NCBI GenBank assembly: GCA_021234155.1
Contig: JAJEKV010000096.1
Coordinates: 3,099,678 to 3,163,677, forward strand
Reading direction: 5' to 3'
Source: Isoetes taiwanensis
Taxonomy: Eukaryota; Streptophyta; Lycopodiopsida; Isoetales; Isoetaceae
Length of the DNA stretch: 64,000 bases
Shown here: positions 21,596 through 31,150 of the stretch, in pieces
Layout: each line of letters begins with the position of its first letter
Numbering within the stretch: position 1 is the stretch's first letter
Made by a program: the position numbers and the translations under genes
Notes under the pieces: generated by a model
What the model saw: the letters and a program-made list of their open reading frames with translations, nothing else
Database searches by the model: none
Told to the model about the DNA's origin: nothing

Positions 21596-23100
21596 TTAAT
21601 ACCATGTTTACTGGCATTCCAAAGATTGCTCAAGAAGAAGGCATCAAGGTATCGCCTCAAGCTATGGCAATTTGCTTCTGCTTGCACCTATATGCACCCG
21701 TACTTCTACACATTCTATCAGGTTAGCCATGAAGCTCTCTTGTCTTTTCAGTAGACCTTGTGGCATTGCGATCCCATTGGCGTGGTGTAAGTTAGGTTGG
21801 GAAAGCAACCATTGTCCATGATGCCCACCTTCTGAAAGTAGATGTGGCGATCAAGAGCTGCCCTCTGAAGAGGCAAGAAATATGTCTCTTGCAGCAAGAT
21901 TTGATATGAGATCTTGGATTTCACTCCTAATGCCCTTGCCAAATAGGCTTTTCCTGCACCTGCTCCAAGTCATTCCAGGTAGCAAGGAACAGCACTAGGC
22001 CCCAGAATTCAACCATATATAGAAGGACATGTTCCACCAAAACCCTTTGAGGAGAGCACAGTACTGTCTGCCAGAAACCAAAGTTGAAGTAAATATCAAA
22101 GTTTGTCATGGAATTGCAATGTTCCAAACTCAATAGGATCAAAGTAAAAAACATAACGGAGGAGGTCGAGATGGATAACGGAGAGGAGAACTAGGCAAAG
22201 CGAAGGATGGATTTATGATTAGTCAAAGGCAATTTGAAGTTCGAGGAGCCAAGGTTGATGACAAGGCCAAGAGCTACAAATTTGAGGTGGAACCCAATGA
22301 GATAACCTAAGACATCGTAGTTATAGAAGGAAATCCACCCAAATAAAACTCTCACAAAAATATTAGTCACAAATTTGAGGTGGAACCCAATGAGATAACC
22401 TAAGACATTGTAGTTATAAAAGAAAATCCACCCAAATAAAACTCCCTCCCAAAAATGTAATAGAATATAACAATATGAAAGGGTAACAATCACCAAAAAG
22501 TCGCATTTAATCAAAGTGGGTCATGTGCGGTTCCATTTTCTTTTGGAACCCTTTTATTTTACACGAAAAGGACGTGTGAAGCATTTTGGGGCTTATTTGT
22601 CGTTCAAAATAAGAGTTTTTTCATGTGAGGGTGAATTCCTTTACCAGGATATTTTGGCTCTTTTGTCTTGGATGGGTAGACAAGAAGTCACAAACTCCAA
22701 CAAAAATAAAGCAAGTTGTTTACTTAATCCCCAGGAAATACTAGTTTTGAGATACTTTATATTTATAAATGGGCTCATTACAATACATATTATAGTGGGT
22801 GAAGAGACCATAGTGGCTATGTTCTCACAACAATTACATCGTCTTTACACACGGACCACTAGTGCAAATGTCATGTGGATCACTCTCCAAGCCACGGGAG
22901 CAACTTACAGAAGACATAATTTTGTACGAGGAGGTCTTTCATAGGCCACGCACTAGTCTGTCCAAGTGATATTATCACTCTCTTCTCGCCTCCTTTCTTC
23001 AATGAATGGGTCTTTCCATTGTTCCCAAACATGTACTAGCTGGTCGATATAAGGACTATAAAAGACAGAATCAAGTTAGTCAAGTGATGCTATAGCCAAG
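21596..23100. other. No recognised gene; contains a 93-bp tandem duplication
   Basis: 22276-22368 is repeated at 22369-22450 with few changes (ACAAATTTGAGGTGGAACCC at the start of each). A 142-codon frame at 22516-22944 has no recognisable domain. The rest is AT-rich spacer. Confidence 0.5.
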
Positions 23101-23104
23101 AAAA

Positions 23105-23400
23105 ATAAAATAAAAACCAGTTCTGAGGGCATTTTTTGAAAACACAGGTCTGAAAGCCTTTCTCGACTCAGCTCAAAGTGAAAAAAGCAATTCTGAAGGC
23201 CATTTTTGAACGAGTCGAAAAAGGCAGCTTAGAGTGAAAAACGCAGTTCTGAAGGCCATTTTTGGAAACTGCAAGTCTGAGAGCCTTTCTCGACTCGCGA
23301 GTCGAGAAAGGCAGCTCAAAGCGAAAAATGTAGGTCTGAGGGCCTTTCTCGACTCGCAAGTCGAGAAAGGCAGTTCAGAGTGAAAAAAGGTAAGCTTGAG
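23105..23400. repeat. Degenerate tandem repeat with embedded perfect palindromes
   Basis: About four units of 65-75 bp, each with TTCTGAAGGCC or a variant, a TTTTTGAA block and CTTTCTCGACTC. 23283-23312 is a 30-bp perfect palindrome centred on CTCGCGAG. 23342-23371 is a 13-bp perfect stem with a CGCA loop. The same TTCTCGACT..AGTCGAGAA hairpin recurs alone at 30103-30130. Confidence 0.8.
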
Positions 23401-23499
23401 GGCGCGAGTGAAATAGATAGCCTAGGCTGTCAGTTAATGCAAGGGGTGCATTACTCCAACATTGTACACTGCTTTTTCATCTTTGTTAAAGAGATAAGA

Positions 23500-23670
23500 T
23501 AAGATGAATTTTTACGTCCACGAGAACCCAACGGGTTATGGGACGACACATGCAAGGGCAACAGCCCATCTAAAACTTGGGGACTAGGCCCCATCACCAC
23601 AATAACCAAATATTAAAAGGCTATCAAGAATAAGATAAGATAATGCTAATGCTAGTGGTAAAGTTATGCT
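23500..23670 (-). mobile_element. Probable LINE 3' untranslated end with an ATCTT-type tail
   Basis: On the minus strand this reads GGGCTGTTGCCCTTGCATG, then CGTCCCATAACCCGTTGGG, and ends in a short ATCTTATCTTATCT run near 23500. Such short simple-repeat tails are typical of plant LINE 3' ends. It directly follows the LINE ORF1 fragment on the same strand, so one internally deleted element may cover both. Confidence 0.4.
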
Positions 23671-23681
23671 TCTAAAAGTAT

Positions 23682-24370
23682 CTAGACATAGCCAGTCCAA
23701 GGATTGGAAGGCCATTGATCTAGAATAATTGCTGCGCCTCCCCTGTACACTGCCCATTTCTTTTGCAGGCGGGCTGCCCTCACCTTGCAGAGCTCCTCCT
23801 TACGGTTACACAATTGAAGAGGGGAGAGGTCCTCCTGTACTGAGAAACTAGTCCCTCTGAGATGGTTTCCATGCTGAAGAACATGTAAGCGGCTAAGAAT
23901 GTCTTGAAACCGAACCAAAAGATGGCGAGGACGATCAAGTCTTGCCGCTCCCACCCTAGTAGCGGAGACAACTTCACTAGCCTTCACATGCATGACATTA
24001 GTGAAAAAATGCAAAGCAGCATCCGTATCAGAAAGGGCATCATCTTCTGCCTCTGAAACCCCTATAATACGCAAGTTCAGGCTTCTACTAATAGAAGATA
24101 CTGAGGCAGCCTGCTCCTGGCTGCTAGCTCGACACTGCGACTCCTGGTCCCCTTGGGATTGTGGAGATGTCTATACGCCCACCTCAACATGTTCCCTTTC
24201 CAATATCTCCACCTCTGCTCCAACACGATGTTTCTTCTGTGGCTGTAATTCTATATCTAGTGTCTGTACTGAGGCATCACTTGTGCCCACATACTGGGCT
24301 TTAGGGTTTGGAACGAAGGCATGTATTAACTGTAATAAGTGTGTCCATCTCTCAATAGACACGATCATCT
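23682..24370 (-). pseudogene. L1-type LINE ORF1 fragment
   Basis: The frame 24074 to 23682 matches the RRM plus C-terminal domain layout of L1 ORF1 RNA-binding proteins: NLRIIGVSEAEDD-like start, then FFTNVMHVKASEVVSATRVG, PRHLLVRFQDILSRLHVL, LRGTSFSVQEDLSPLQL and a basic KEELCKVRAARLQKKWAVY block. A preceding frame (24368-24171) carries a charged, coiled-coil-like sequence. ORF1 of this type binds LINE RNA as a trimer. Frames are interrupted and no reverse transcriptase follows, so the copy is dead. Plant LINEs more often have a zinc-knuckle ORF1, which makes this one notable. Confidence 0.65.
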
Positions 24371-24654
24371 GTAATGTTCAACCGCCTTCATTCACTATTT
24401 TCATATATATAAAAATACCCCATTTTTCATTTCATGTTGGGCAATTCTTTGTATCAATACACTCGATAGTATAGTTAAGCACACATCATGATTTTTACCT
24501 ATAGCCCCATCTTTACCAATGGCTCAAACAAAACTTTGGAAATAAAATTTCATAGTCAATTTTTTTACCTTAGCATAAGCTCAACGTAAGTCAATTATAT
24601 GCCTAGCAAATATGCACCTATAAGTCAACATTAACTTCTTACCTTAGCATAAGG

Positions 24655-24682
24655 TGAATAGAATAGAATAGAATAGAATACA
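24655..24682. repeat. GAATA microsatellite, possibly a LINE tail
   Basis: Five consecutive GAATA/GAATA-like units. Read on the minus strand it is an ATTCT run that follows a GC-rich segment (24690-24770), which would suit the simple-repeat tail of a LINE. A similar run is at 41185-41235. Confidence 0.6.
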
Positions 24683-24974
24683 TTAATGTCCCTTGTGCCG
24701 CGAGGCCCCTGGACTTGTGTAGCATGGGCGAGCTCCCTGAAAGGGCGCTACTAGCACATCACGCTGTTATGATGTAGCCTTTTCTGAAGGCTGACTTTTT
24801 TCTATTATTACCAGCATCCCGCTTTACTTCGGCTTCGTGGCCGTGCAGTGATGCTTCGCTATCAACAACTTTGAGCTGTACACATTGTGGATTCCACTGT
24901 CCCACCTTTAGTAGTGGGTCAGATTATGAACCCTAAGTTTTTGGCGCACCAGAGCTCGAATGTGGAAATAGAAC

Positions 24975-25066
24975 ACCAGCCGGTGGGTTGTACCCGCTCT
25001 ATCCTGGTGGTCGGTCGGAGGCCCCTCACTGACCAGACACTTAGTCCCTTTCCTTTTTTACAATTG
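24975..25066. repeat. Three-copy stem-loop repeat, copy a
   Basis: Core CCAG..GGTGGGTTGTACCCGCT then CTATCCTGG, followed by a stem-loop with arms TGGTCGGT and ACTGACCA around GGAGGCCCC. Copies b (25984-26070) and c (26157-26245) share the CTATCCTGG core and the stem-loop position, but the stem sequences differ. No coding signal. Element class unknown. Confidence 0.6.
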
Positions 25067-25145
25067 TTCTGCATAGTCTTGGTGCCCAATAGTGGCGTCC
25101 AGCGGCAACAGAGTCGCACTGGCCTGGACTACATTAGTGACGCCG

Positions 25146-25205
25146 ATTACTATCAGGATTAAAAAACCCCGCCCCGAAGGGTTTTCGAGGAAAAACAATA
25201 GTAAT
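25146..25205. other. Hairpin module with the GGATTAAAAAACCCC core
   Basis: Outer arms ATTACTAT and ATAGTAAT enclose a core nearly identical to those of the hairpins at 9481-9559 and 45039-45101: GGATTAAAAAACCCCGCCCC, then GGGTTTTCGAGGAAAAAC. The outer arms differ from those other copies (GCTTATCAC/GTGATAAGC), so the core occurs in at least two contexts. Confidence 0.6.
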
Positions 25206-25309
25206 GGGCTCACTGATGCACGGTATTATTATCAGATCCGTTTTCCGTCATTCTGGATTTTGGATTTTTCCCACGCCATTATTGTTAGGCTGCAAAAACT
25301 CTAAACTAA

Positions 25310-25345
25310 ACTGATTAGTACTGATTAGTACTGATTAGAGCTCCA
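25310..25345 (+). repeat. Short 11-bp tandem repeat
   Basis: CTGATTAGTA is repeated three times (units of 11 bp with the joining bases). Nothing else recognisable surrounds it between 25210 and 25980 apart from AT-rich spacer. Confidence 0.7.
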
Positions 25346-25983
25346 ATCCGGAGCTATGAATATGTAGTAATTACTGTCAACATAACATCACGTGTCCAAA
25401 GGTCCGTGTTTATAAACCATCTTGAAATATTCTAACTACACTATGTTAGCACAATCCCCAACTTATGTAGTCACTGCCTAATAGTCCAGATTTATATTAG
25501 TGTAAAGCGTCTAAAGAAACTTTCTAATTTCATGCATAGCATGCATATACTATGTTGATAGAACTGATGCATTGTGCAAAGAAACCGTCTAATTTCATAG
25601 CTTACAACAGCCAATCTATATTTATACCTAATGATGATAAAAGAAATAAAAGATCAATCATCCAGATTGTGCAGATAGTGGTATCACCCTTCCCTTGTTT
25701 TGTGTGTTACTAGCTATTCAATTCAAATGAAAAAACCTGATTAGATGAAAGTCCTCATCTTCGAGTTTTTTGAAGGCCTGCAACATAATTGATTGTGCTA
25801 TTCCCTGTGCCACTTTGTTGGACATTCTGTAGTTGGCAAAACTTCTTGTAGAGTCCCAAACATGGTTTTTGATTATTCTATAGATGTCTTCACATAATCT
25901 GCAACACATCCTCAAGCACTTGATGTAAGAGCATATTTATTAAAGTCTTTAGGCTCTCCTTCAGTCATTTTGGTGATCCGGGA

Positions 25984-26070
25984 ACCAGTTGAAGGGTCGT
26001 GCCCTCGCTATCCTGGCCTACGGCGGGGGTTAGACCCCTCAGTCCGTAGCATATCCCAGTCTCCTTTTTG
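25984..26070. repeat. Three-copy stem-loop repeat, copy b
   Basis: Core CCAGTTGAAGGGTCGTGCCC, then CTCGCTATCCTGG, then a perfect outer stem CTACGG/CCGTAG and an inner stem GGGGT-TAG-ACCCC. Compared with copy c, the inner stem differs at two positions on each arm and pairing is kept. Confidence 0.65.
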
Positions 26071-26156
26071 ACTACAAATACCACACTTATATACATATGC
26101 ATTGTGTCTTTTCATGCTGGATGTTATTCTATGGCGGGAGTTTATAGTGGTCCGAT

Positions 26157-26245
26157 TACCAGTTGGTGGGTCCAGCCCTCGCTATCCTGGTGTATGGCGG
26201 AGGCTGAGCCTCTCTGTCCCGTGACTTATTCCGTCCACCTTTTAC
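26157..26245. repeat. Three-copy stem-loop repeat, copy c
   Basis: Core CCAGTTGGTGGGTCCAGCCC, then CTCGCTATCCTGG, then the inner stem GAGGC-TGA-GCCTC, with an outer ATGG/CCGT partial stem. It lies only 90 bp after copy b, in the same orientation. Confidence 0.65.
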
Positions 26246-27550
26246 TCAAATGCATTTGCCTTGCCTATGCAGCCCCTAGCCTCTGCTGTATTCCCTAATT
26301 TGTGTCTGAATATAAACTAGAAATATTTGATCTCTCTTATAAACTTAAGAGCTAAAGAAATCGCAAAGCCAAAGAAAGTAGAGAGCAAATTAGAGTGACT
26401 AACATGCCAGAAAATGTCTTTACTAAATGCAATGTCTTGAAATCAAAATATATGCTACCCCAAGCTAACAGAATTGGTCATTGCCTTGATTCAAAATGAA
26501 ACAGAAAACTTATCTGAAAGCCGTTCGTTCGTTCGTGTGCAAAGTTTCAGAGGCCGAAGTTTCAGAGCTGAACCGTCTTTCCCAACAGGCCAATCTCTGA
26601 AAAGACTAAACACCAGATCCAACAAGCCCAAACACACCCAAAACTGCCACCAGATCCAGAAGTTATGGCCAAAAGCAAACTGCAGCCAAACCCTAGCGCT
26701 GCCAAAAGAGGGCCGGGACTGTCAGGTGGATTCCATCGACTAAAACAGAGGAAACACCATACAAATCATACACCGACGGAAAGCTCGTTCAATAAGCTTT
26801 CCAACGAGCCCAAGAACACTTGAATCTGACACCGGAATCCCGAGTTATGAGAAAAAGAGTAGGGCTGAAACCCTAAGCGCCCTCCATGAACTTAGGCATA
26901 GACATATCTATAGACATATAGGCACCTATAAGGTCATCTATGTACACCTATAATAAGCATAAGTCAATTTATATCTAGCAAATACGAACCTCTAATGTGT
27001 AAAATGTGATAATAAAATATCAAAATAAGGTCAATATATATATATCCCCCTTTTTTTCCCTCTCTTTCTTGAAAGTTAATATTTGTACGTACGTTTGGGC
27101 CAGCAAACATCTGAGCTTCCATCTATGGAGATTCACGCCATTTTCAAAGATTTCTCAGCTTTTGGAGAGGCTTCAAGCTCACGAGAAAAGAATCCTGAAG
27201 CTAACATTGGAAGTAACAGGGAATAATATTGAAAATAAACGAGGGGAAAAGATTTGCAAACCTGATACGTTCCCCTTTCGGCAGCAACTAGAGCCAAAGA
27301 TGCTAAAGATTAGCCGAAGATGCCGAAGATGCGCTAGGATGCCAAAGATGCTGGAGCTTAGTTCAAGATGCCTAAGATGCGGGAGATGCTAAATCCTTAA
27401 AACTGAAGGAGATGGAGCTAGACCTGGAGCTTATCCATATGGCGCTTTGCAGAGCGCCTCTTTGTGCTTTAACCCGCATGTTTAATGAATGTGCGTCAAA
27501 CTTCAAGGAGACAGAGTGGAAGCGGTTCCGGATATTTCTGCCTTATTTGG
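26246..27550. other. No recognised gene; possible retrotransposon leader
   Basis: 26500-26880 has sequence of the kind found in plant LTR-retrotransposon leaders (AAGCTCGTTCAATAAGCTTT, then CCCGAGTTATGAGAAAAAG), but no LTR pair was found. 27296-27395 has scattered AAGATGC repeats. Open frames 26474-26743 and 27006-27392 show no domains. Confidence 0.3.
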
Positions 27551-27551
27551 G

Positions 27552-27649
27552 GTAGATAACGTCCTCTCCCGAGGAGTTATGGGCCTAGAAAATGGCCGAG
27601 TGGCCATGTGGCCACGAAATTCCGAGGCCGTGGGGAGGACGTTATCGAC
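27552..27649. other. 98-bp imperfect hairpin (candidate MITE)
   Basis: GTAGATAACGTCCTCTCCC at the left pairs with GGGGAGGACGTTATCGAC at the right with two mismatches or gaps. The interior has GGCCGAGTGGCCATGTGGCC, itself able to fold. No clear target duplication. Confidence 0.6.
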
Positions 27650-28641
27650 CTTAACGTCCTTGGCCGAGGCATTTGGCAGAGCCGCCATAGCCAAGCTTGG
27701 CAGCCTGCACTGCATTTCGGCAAGAAAAATAAACCAAGAAAAATAAACCAAATGTAAGTCTTGTAAAATGTCTCTGTTTTCTCTGTTTTCAAAACGGAAC
27801 ATGGAAAATGTGAGGCAGCGAGAGCAGGGAGCTGCACAAGCAGCACAAATGCCAGACAAAACCAAACATCTTGAGTTCTCCCCGATGGCCATGCTTGAAA
27901 CTCTGGCTATGGCTTTGCCGCTACAGCATAAATCCGCAACCTGCATGCTGCTCCTCCTGTCCGAGACAAGCCACAATCACAAACAAGAAGGAAGACGGCT
28001 CACCTATTCGCTCCATGGCCGTGCCTGCTCTGCACAATCTGCCCACGGCTGCAAATAGAAAGCAGCATGAGATCTTATCCATTTGCCTACAAGAAACCAG
28101 TGTCGCTTTGCTTTGTTGGGTCTGCAATCTGACGCCACAGATGATGAAGAACAATAAAATGAGGCAAGATCATTTGGATCAGATCAAACGTGCATTAGAG
28201 CTAAAAGCAGGGGATCATGCAAACGTGCATTAGGCTAAAAGCAGGGGATTCAGATTTAAACAGGCAGGGGAGTCGATTTGCACAAGTGAATCGGATCTGG
28301 AGCTGCGGTGGTTGCTTGCTGCATAGTTCTGGCTGCTAGAAGCTGCCACACCGGATTGGAACTTTAAAATCGGGAAAAAATACACCAGAAGCCGCCTGGA
28401 GGCCGCCTAGAGGTCTGGCTATGGAGGCCGGAGGCCTGGCTATGGCGGCCTTTTGCGATCTACGGCAGAGTGCAGCCCAGAAAAAATAGCACGTGGCAAC
28501 AGAGGATGTTATGGACATAACATCTATGTTATGGCCATAACAGATTGGGCCACATGTGTTACTGGGTATAACTTCTTGAAATCGACGGTTGGGATTTAAT
28601 CCTACGGCTAAATGCAGAGGCCAAGGACGTTAAGGAAGGAG

Positions 28642-28773
28642 TAATTTCAATCACCATGAAATTTTTTGTGGAAATTTTCAGCTGACCTGGCAGGCCACGA
28701 GCAGCTGAGCCGCCAGTGGCTCTGCCAAGTCTGCTGAAAATTTCCACAAGAAATTTCATGGTGATTGAAATTA
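28642..28773. other. 132-bp near-complete palindrome (MITE or small-RNA hairpin)
   Basis: The left arm 28642-28682 and right arm 28733-28773 differ at one position in 41. Pairing continues into the 50-bp centre (CCTGGCAGGCCAC against GTGGCTCTGCCAAG), so the transcript would fold almost to its middle. It could be a young MITE or a precursor of small RNAs. No coding frame. Confidence 0.8.
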
Positions 28774-29249
28774 TCGGACGAAATCTGAACTACCTTAAAA
28801 TTTTAAGGTGGTTAAAATTTCGTTTATGGAACATAGATGTCTGTTCTTGTAGGATACGCCCAGGGACAGAAAGAACCTTAGCATAGCCAGATGCGGCAGC
28901 TTGAATCCATGCCTGCCTTGAACTTCTCTTTTTTATATCTCCATTTTGAAGATGTTTCTAGCGAGAGTATTATGTTTTGTCAGTTCTTTCAAATAAATTA
29001 CCGGAGTTATGAGTTCTTAGCTTAAGCTTGAGGCCAAAAGGCCGAATTTCGACATCATTTCTGCAGCCATCCCCTTGTCACAGGGATCATAATCCTCTGT
29101 ATTAGCCCGATCTTTATCCCACTTGCCATCCTTTTCTCGCCTTTCTTGCTAGCAGAGGTTTATTCAAGTCGTTGATTCACAGACCGAGAGACCGAGAGGC
29201 AGATGAAGTTTGTGCTTGAAATGGACAAATTTATAAGTTCTAGTAAGGA

Positions 29250-29657
29250 GTGTTGTGGTGGAAGGTAAGAATAAAGTGGATAATATGGTATATGATCTTG
29301 ATCCTGAATTGGTCAGGAGTAATGTATCTGATGCAGGGGATGAATCCGATGTTTTCTCAGAAGATGATCCGTAGGGTGGGATTTTTCTGTGAATTACAGT
29401 GTCTGTGCAAGGGTTTCATCCTTAGCGAAATTTTTGAAAAACTTCTGGTAGAAGCAGGTGTCTTGTTTCTGAATCTTTACGTTATTTCAACGCAAGTTTT
29501 TGAAGCAGGTACATATTGCAAAGCAAATTTTGAAGCAGATGGCAGTATAATATGGTTGTTGATCCGGAAAGAAAGAATACCAGAGGAAAAATCATGGTAT
29601 CAAGAAGCAGAAACACCATGGATTGCACCCTCCGGCTTTGCATTGGTCTGCATGTAA
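29250..29657 (+). other. 135-codon open frame, unrecognised
   Basis: A tryptophan-, cysteine- and leucine-rich frame with no known domain. The surrounding stretch (28830-29734) shows nothing else. A block ATTCACAGACCGAGAGACC at 29175-29195 recurs inverted near 31026-31045, which hints that both places derive from one repeat. Confidence 0.2.
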
Positions 29658-29734
29658 GCATGGTGGAATCCGTGTTCTAAAGCTCCCGATCAGCTTGCCG
29701 GCATTGCTCAAGGTAAGGTTATCGATCTGGCCAA

Positions 29735-29896
29735 GGTCGATAATCAAAAATGTGGGACCGAGGCAGTACGTTTGAGGCCAGATATTTGGCACGTAAGGTC
29801 GAGGCCCGCCAGGGCCAAAGGCCGGGTCGAGGCCTTACGTGCCGAATATCTGGCCGAGGACGTAAACTCGAGGTCACGCATTTTTGGTTATCGGCC
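29735..29896. mobile_element. 162-bp foldback element (candidate MITE)
   Basis: The left end GGTCGATAATCAAAAATG and right end CATTTTTGGTTATCGGCC are imperfect inverted repeats. Pairing resumes inside with AGGCCAGATATTTGGCACGT against ACGTGCCGAATATCTGGCC and GTCGAGGCC/GGCC at the centre. Non-coding. No convincing target duplication. Confidence 0.7.
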
Positions 29897-30102
29897 ACCT
29901 AATTATCAGTACTCCTTCAATAATGATAATTAAAAAACTAGGACTCTCACTTTACACAAGAGAGTCCGATAAGTTAAGATGAGCTTCCAAATTATGTACC
30001 CGGTTCCAAAAGAATGGCAGAAGATGCTTCAGATGGGCTGAGTCGGTATGATAAGGAGATGTTTAGATGGGCAGTCAATAAGAGAAAATCACTTGATTCA
30101 TT

Positions 30103-30130
30103 CCATTCTCGACTCAGTAGTCGAGAATGG
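30103..30130. other. 12-bp perfect hairpin matching the 23.3-kb palindromes
   Basis: CCATTCTCGACT pairs with AGTCGAGAATGG around CAGT. The TTCTCGACT/AGTCGAGAA stem is the one seen at 23283-23312 and 23342-23371, here without the surrounding tandem repeat. It is followed by a very AT-rich tract (30130-30210). Confidence 0.7.
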
Positions 30131-30632
30131 TTTATAATATTTAGTCATTAAAAATTAATTTATTTAATTTAAATATTTAATTAATATTAATTATGTTTTA
30201 ATACTAATTATTTATTGCAAAGAGGTCCATTCCCCTTTAATTTTTTTCGGCTCCTCCCCCCCACCCAACTTCCCCCTTCCCCTAACTTCTTGCCCCTTCC
30301 CATCTCTTTGGGGTGTGTCCATCCCTTATTCATAAAGGTAAAGGGGGCCACATTTCGGTTGTTTTCAGCTCATTTTATATCCAGTAATAGTTCTTCTTAT
30401 GGTCTGGTGAGTTGATTTTGGGTCAACTGATTTATCCATTGATCACTTGATTTTCATTATTGCATAACACAGAAATAGCACAGAAATTCAAGATCATATT
30501 GCCTGTATTATAGAAATTCAGGATTACACTGATCAAAAACAGTAACACAGTACTGATTAAGAAAGTTCCACTGATTCCAAAAAAAAAAAGGACAGATTTG
30601 ATCAACTGAAAATAGAACAACACAAGAACTGA

Positions 30633-31140
30633 TCATGTCTTTTTCTTCCATGATTCCAGAGCTTCCCCAACAAAACGACCATCTGCGCATGTTATAAACA
30701 CGCAATTAGCAACTGGAGACATAAACGAGAAACTACCTGAAGTAGGAACAGTGTTATTCTTGATAACAGCACACGGAAAAGCTTTGGCAGCCGCAGGCCA
30801 TGCATCAATCGCACTATTCAAGATATTCCCATCAATTGGATCATAAAGCATTACCTCTTCACCGTTTTTCCCCTTATAGAGCCCAGGATCTCCATTCAAG
30901 TTGGTTGTTGTTGTCACCACCCTAGAACCTGCATGCAACAATGTCTCCACAAACTGGCCTAGAAATGACATTAGGATTCAATTCCGCCAAGATGCCACTA
31001 TTGGAGGTACTACCCCTTAAAAAGGGTCTCTCGGTCTGTGAATCACTAATAACAGCACTAGATTTCAGCTTCTCATTCTCAATTTTCCTCCGCTTATCCA
31101 CATCTGCATTAAGAACATCCTGATAATTTCTGCCACGCCA
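30633..31140 (-). pseudogene. Unrecognised minus-strand coding remnant in two frames
   Basis: Frame 30971-30633 encodes about 112 residues (FVETLLHAGSRVVTTTTNLN, then DPIDGNILNSAIDAWPAAAK). A second frame upstream on the same strand reads VDKRRKIENEKLKSSAVISD and ends near the first. The AGSRVVTTT piece looks like the second strand of a Rossmann-type fold, but I cannot assign a family. It abuts, head to head, the Helitron helicase fragment beginning at 31151, so it may be captured or chimeric sequence. Confidence 0.3.
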
Positions 31141-31150
31141 TCATCAGCAA

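Noticed and set aside
24655-24682. CRISPR-like or telomere-like array
   Set aside because: It is a plain pentanucleotide microsatellite with no spacers. The TTAGGG near 37900 is part of a GGCTTAGGG block, not a telomere array.
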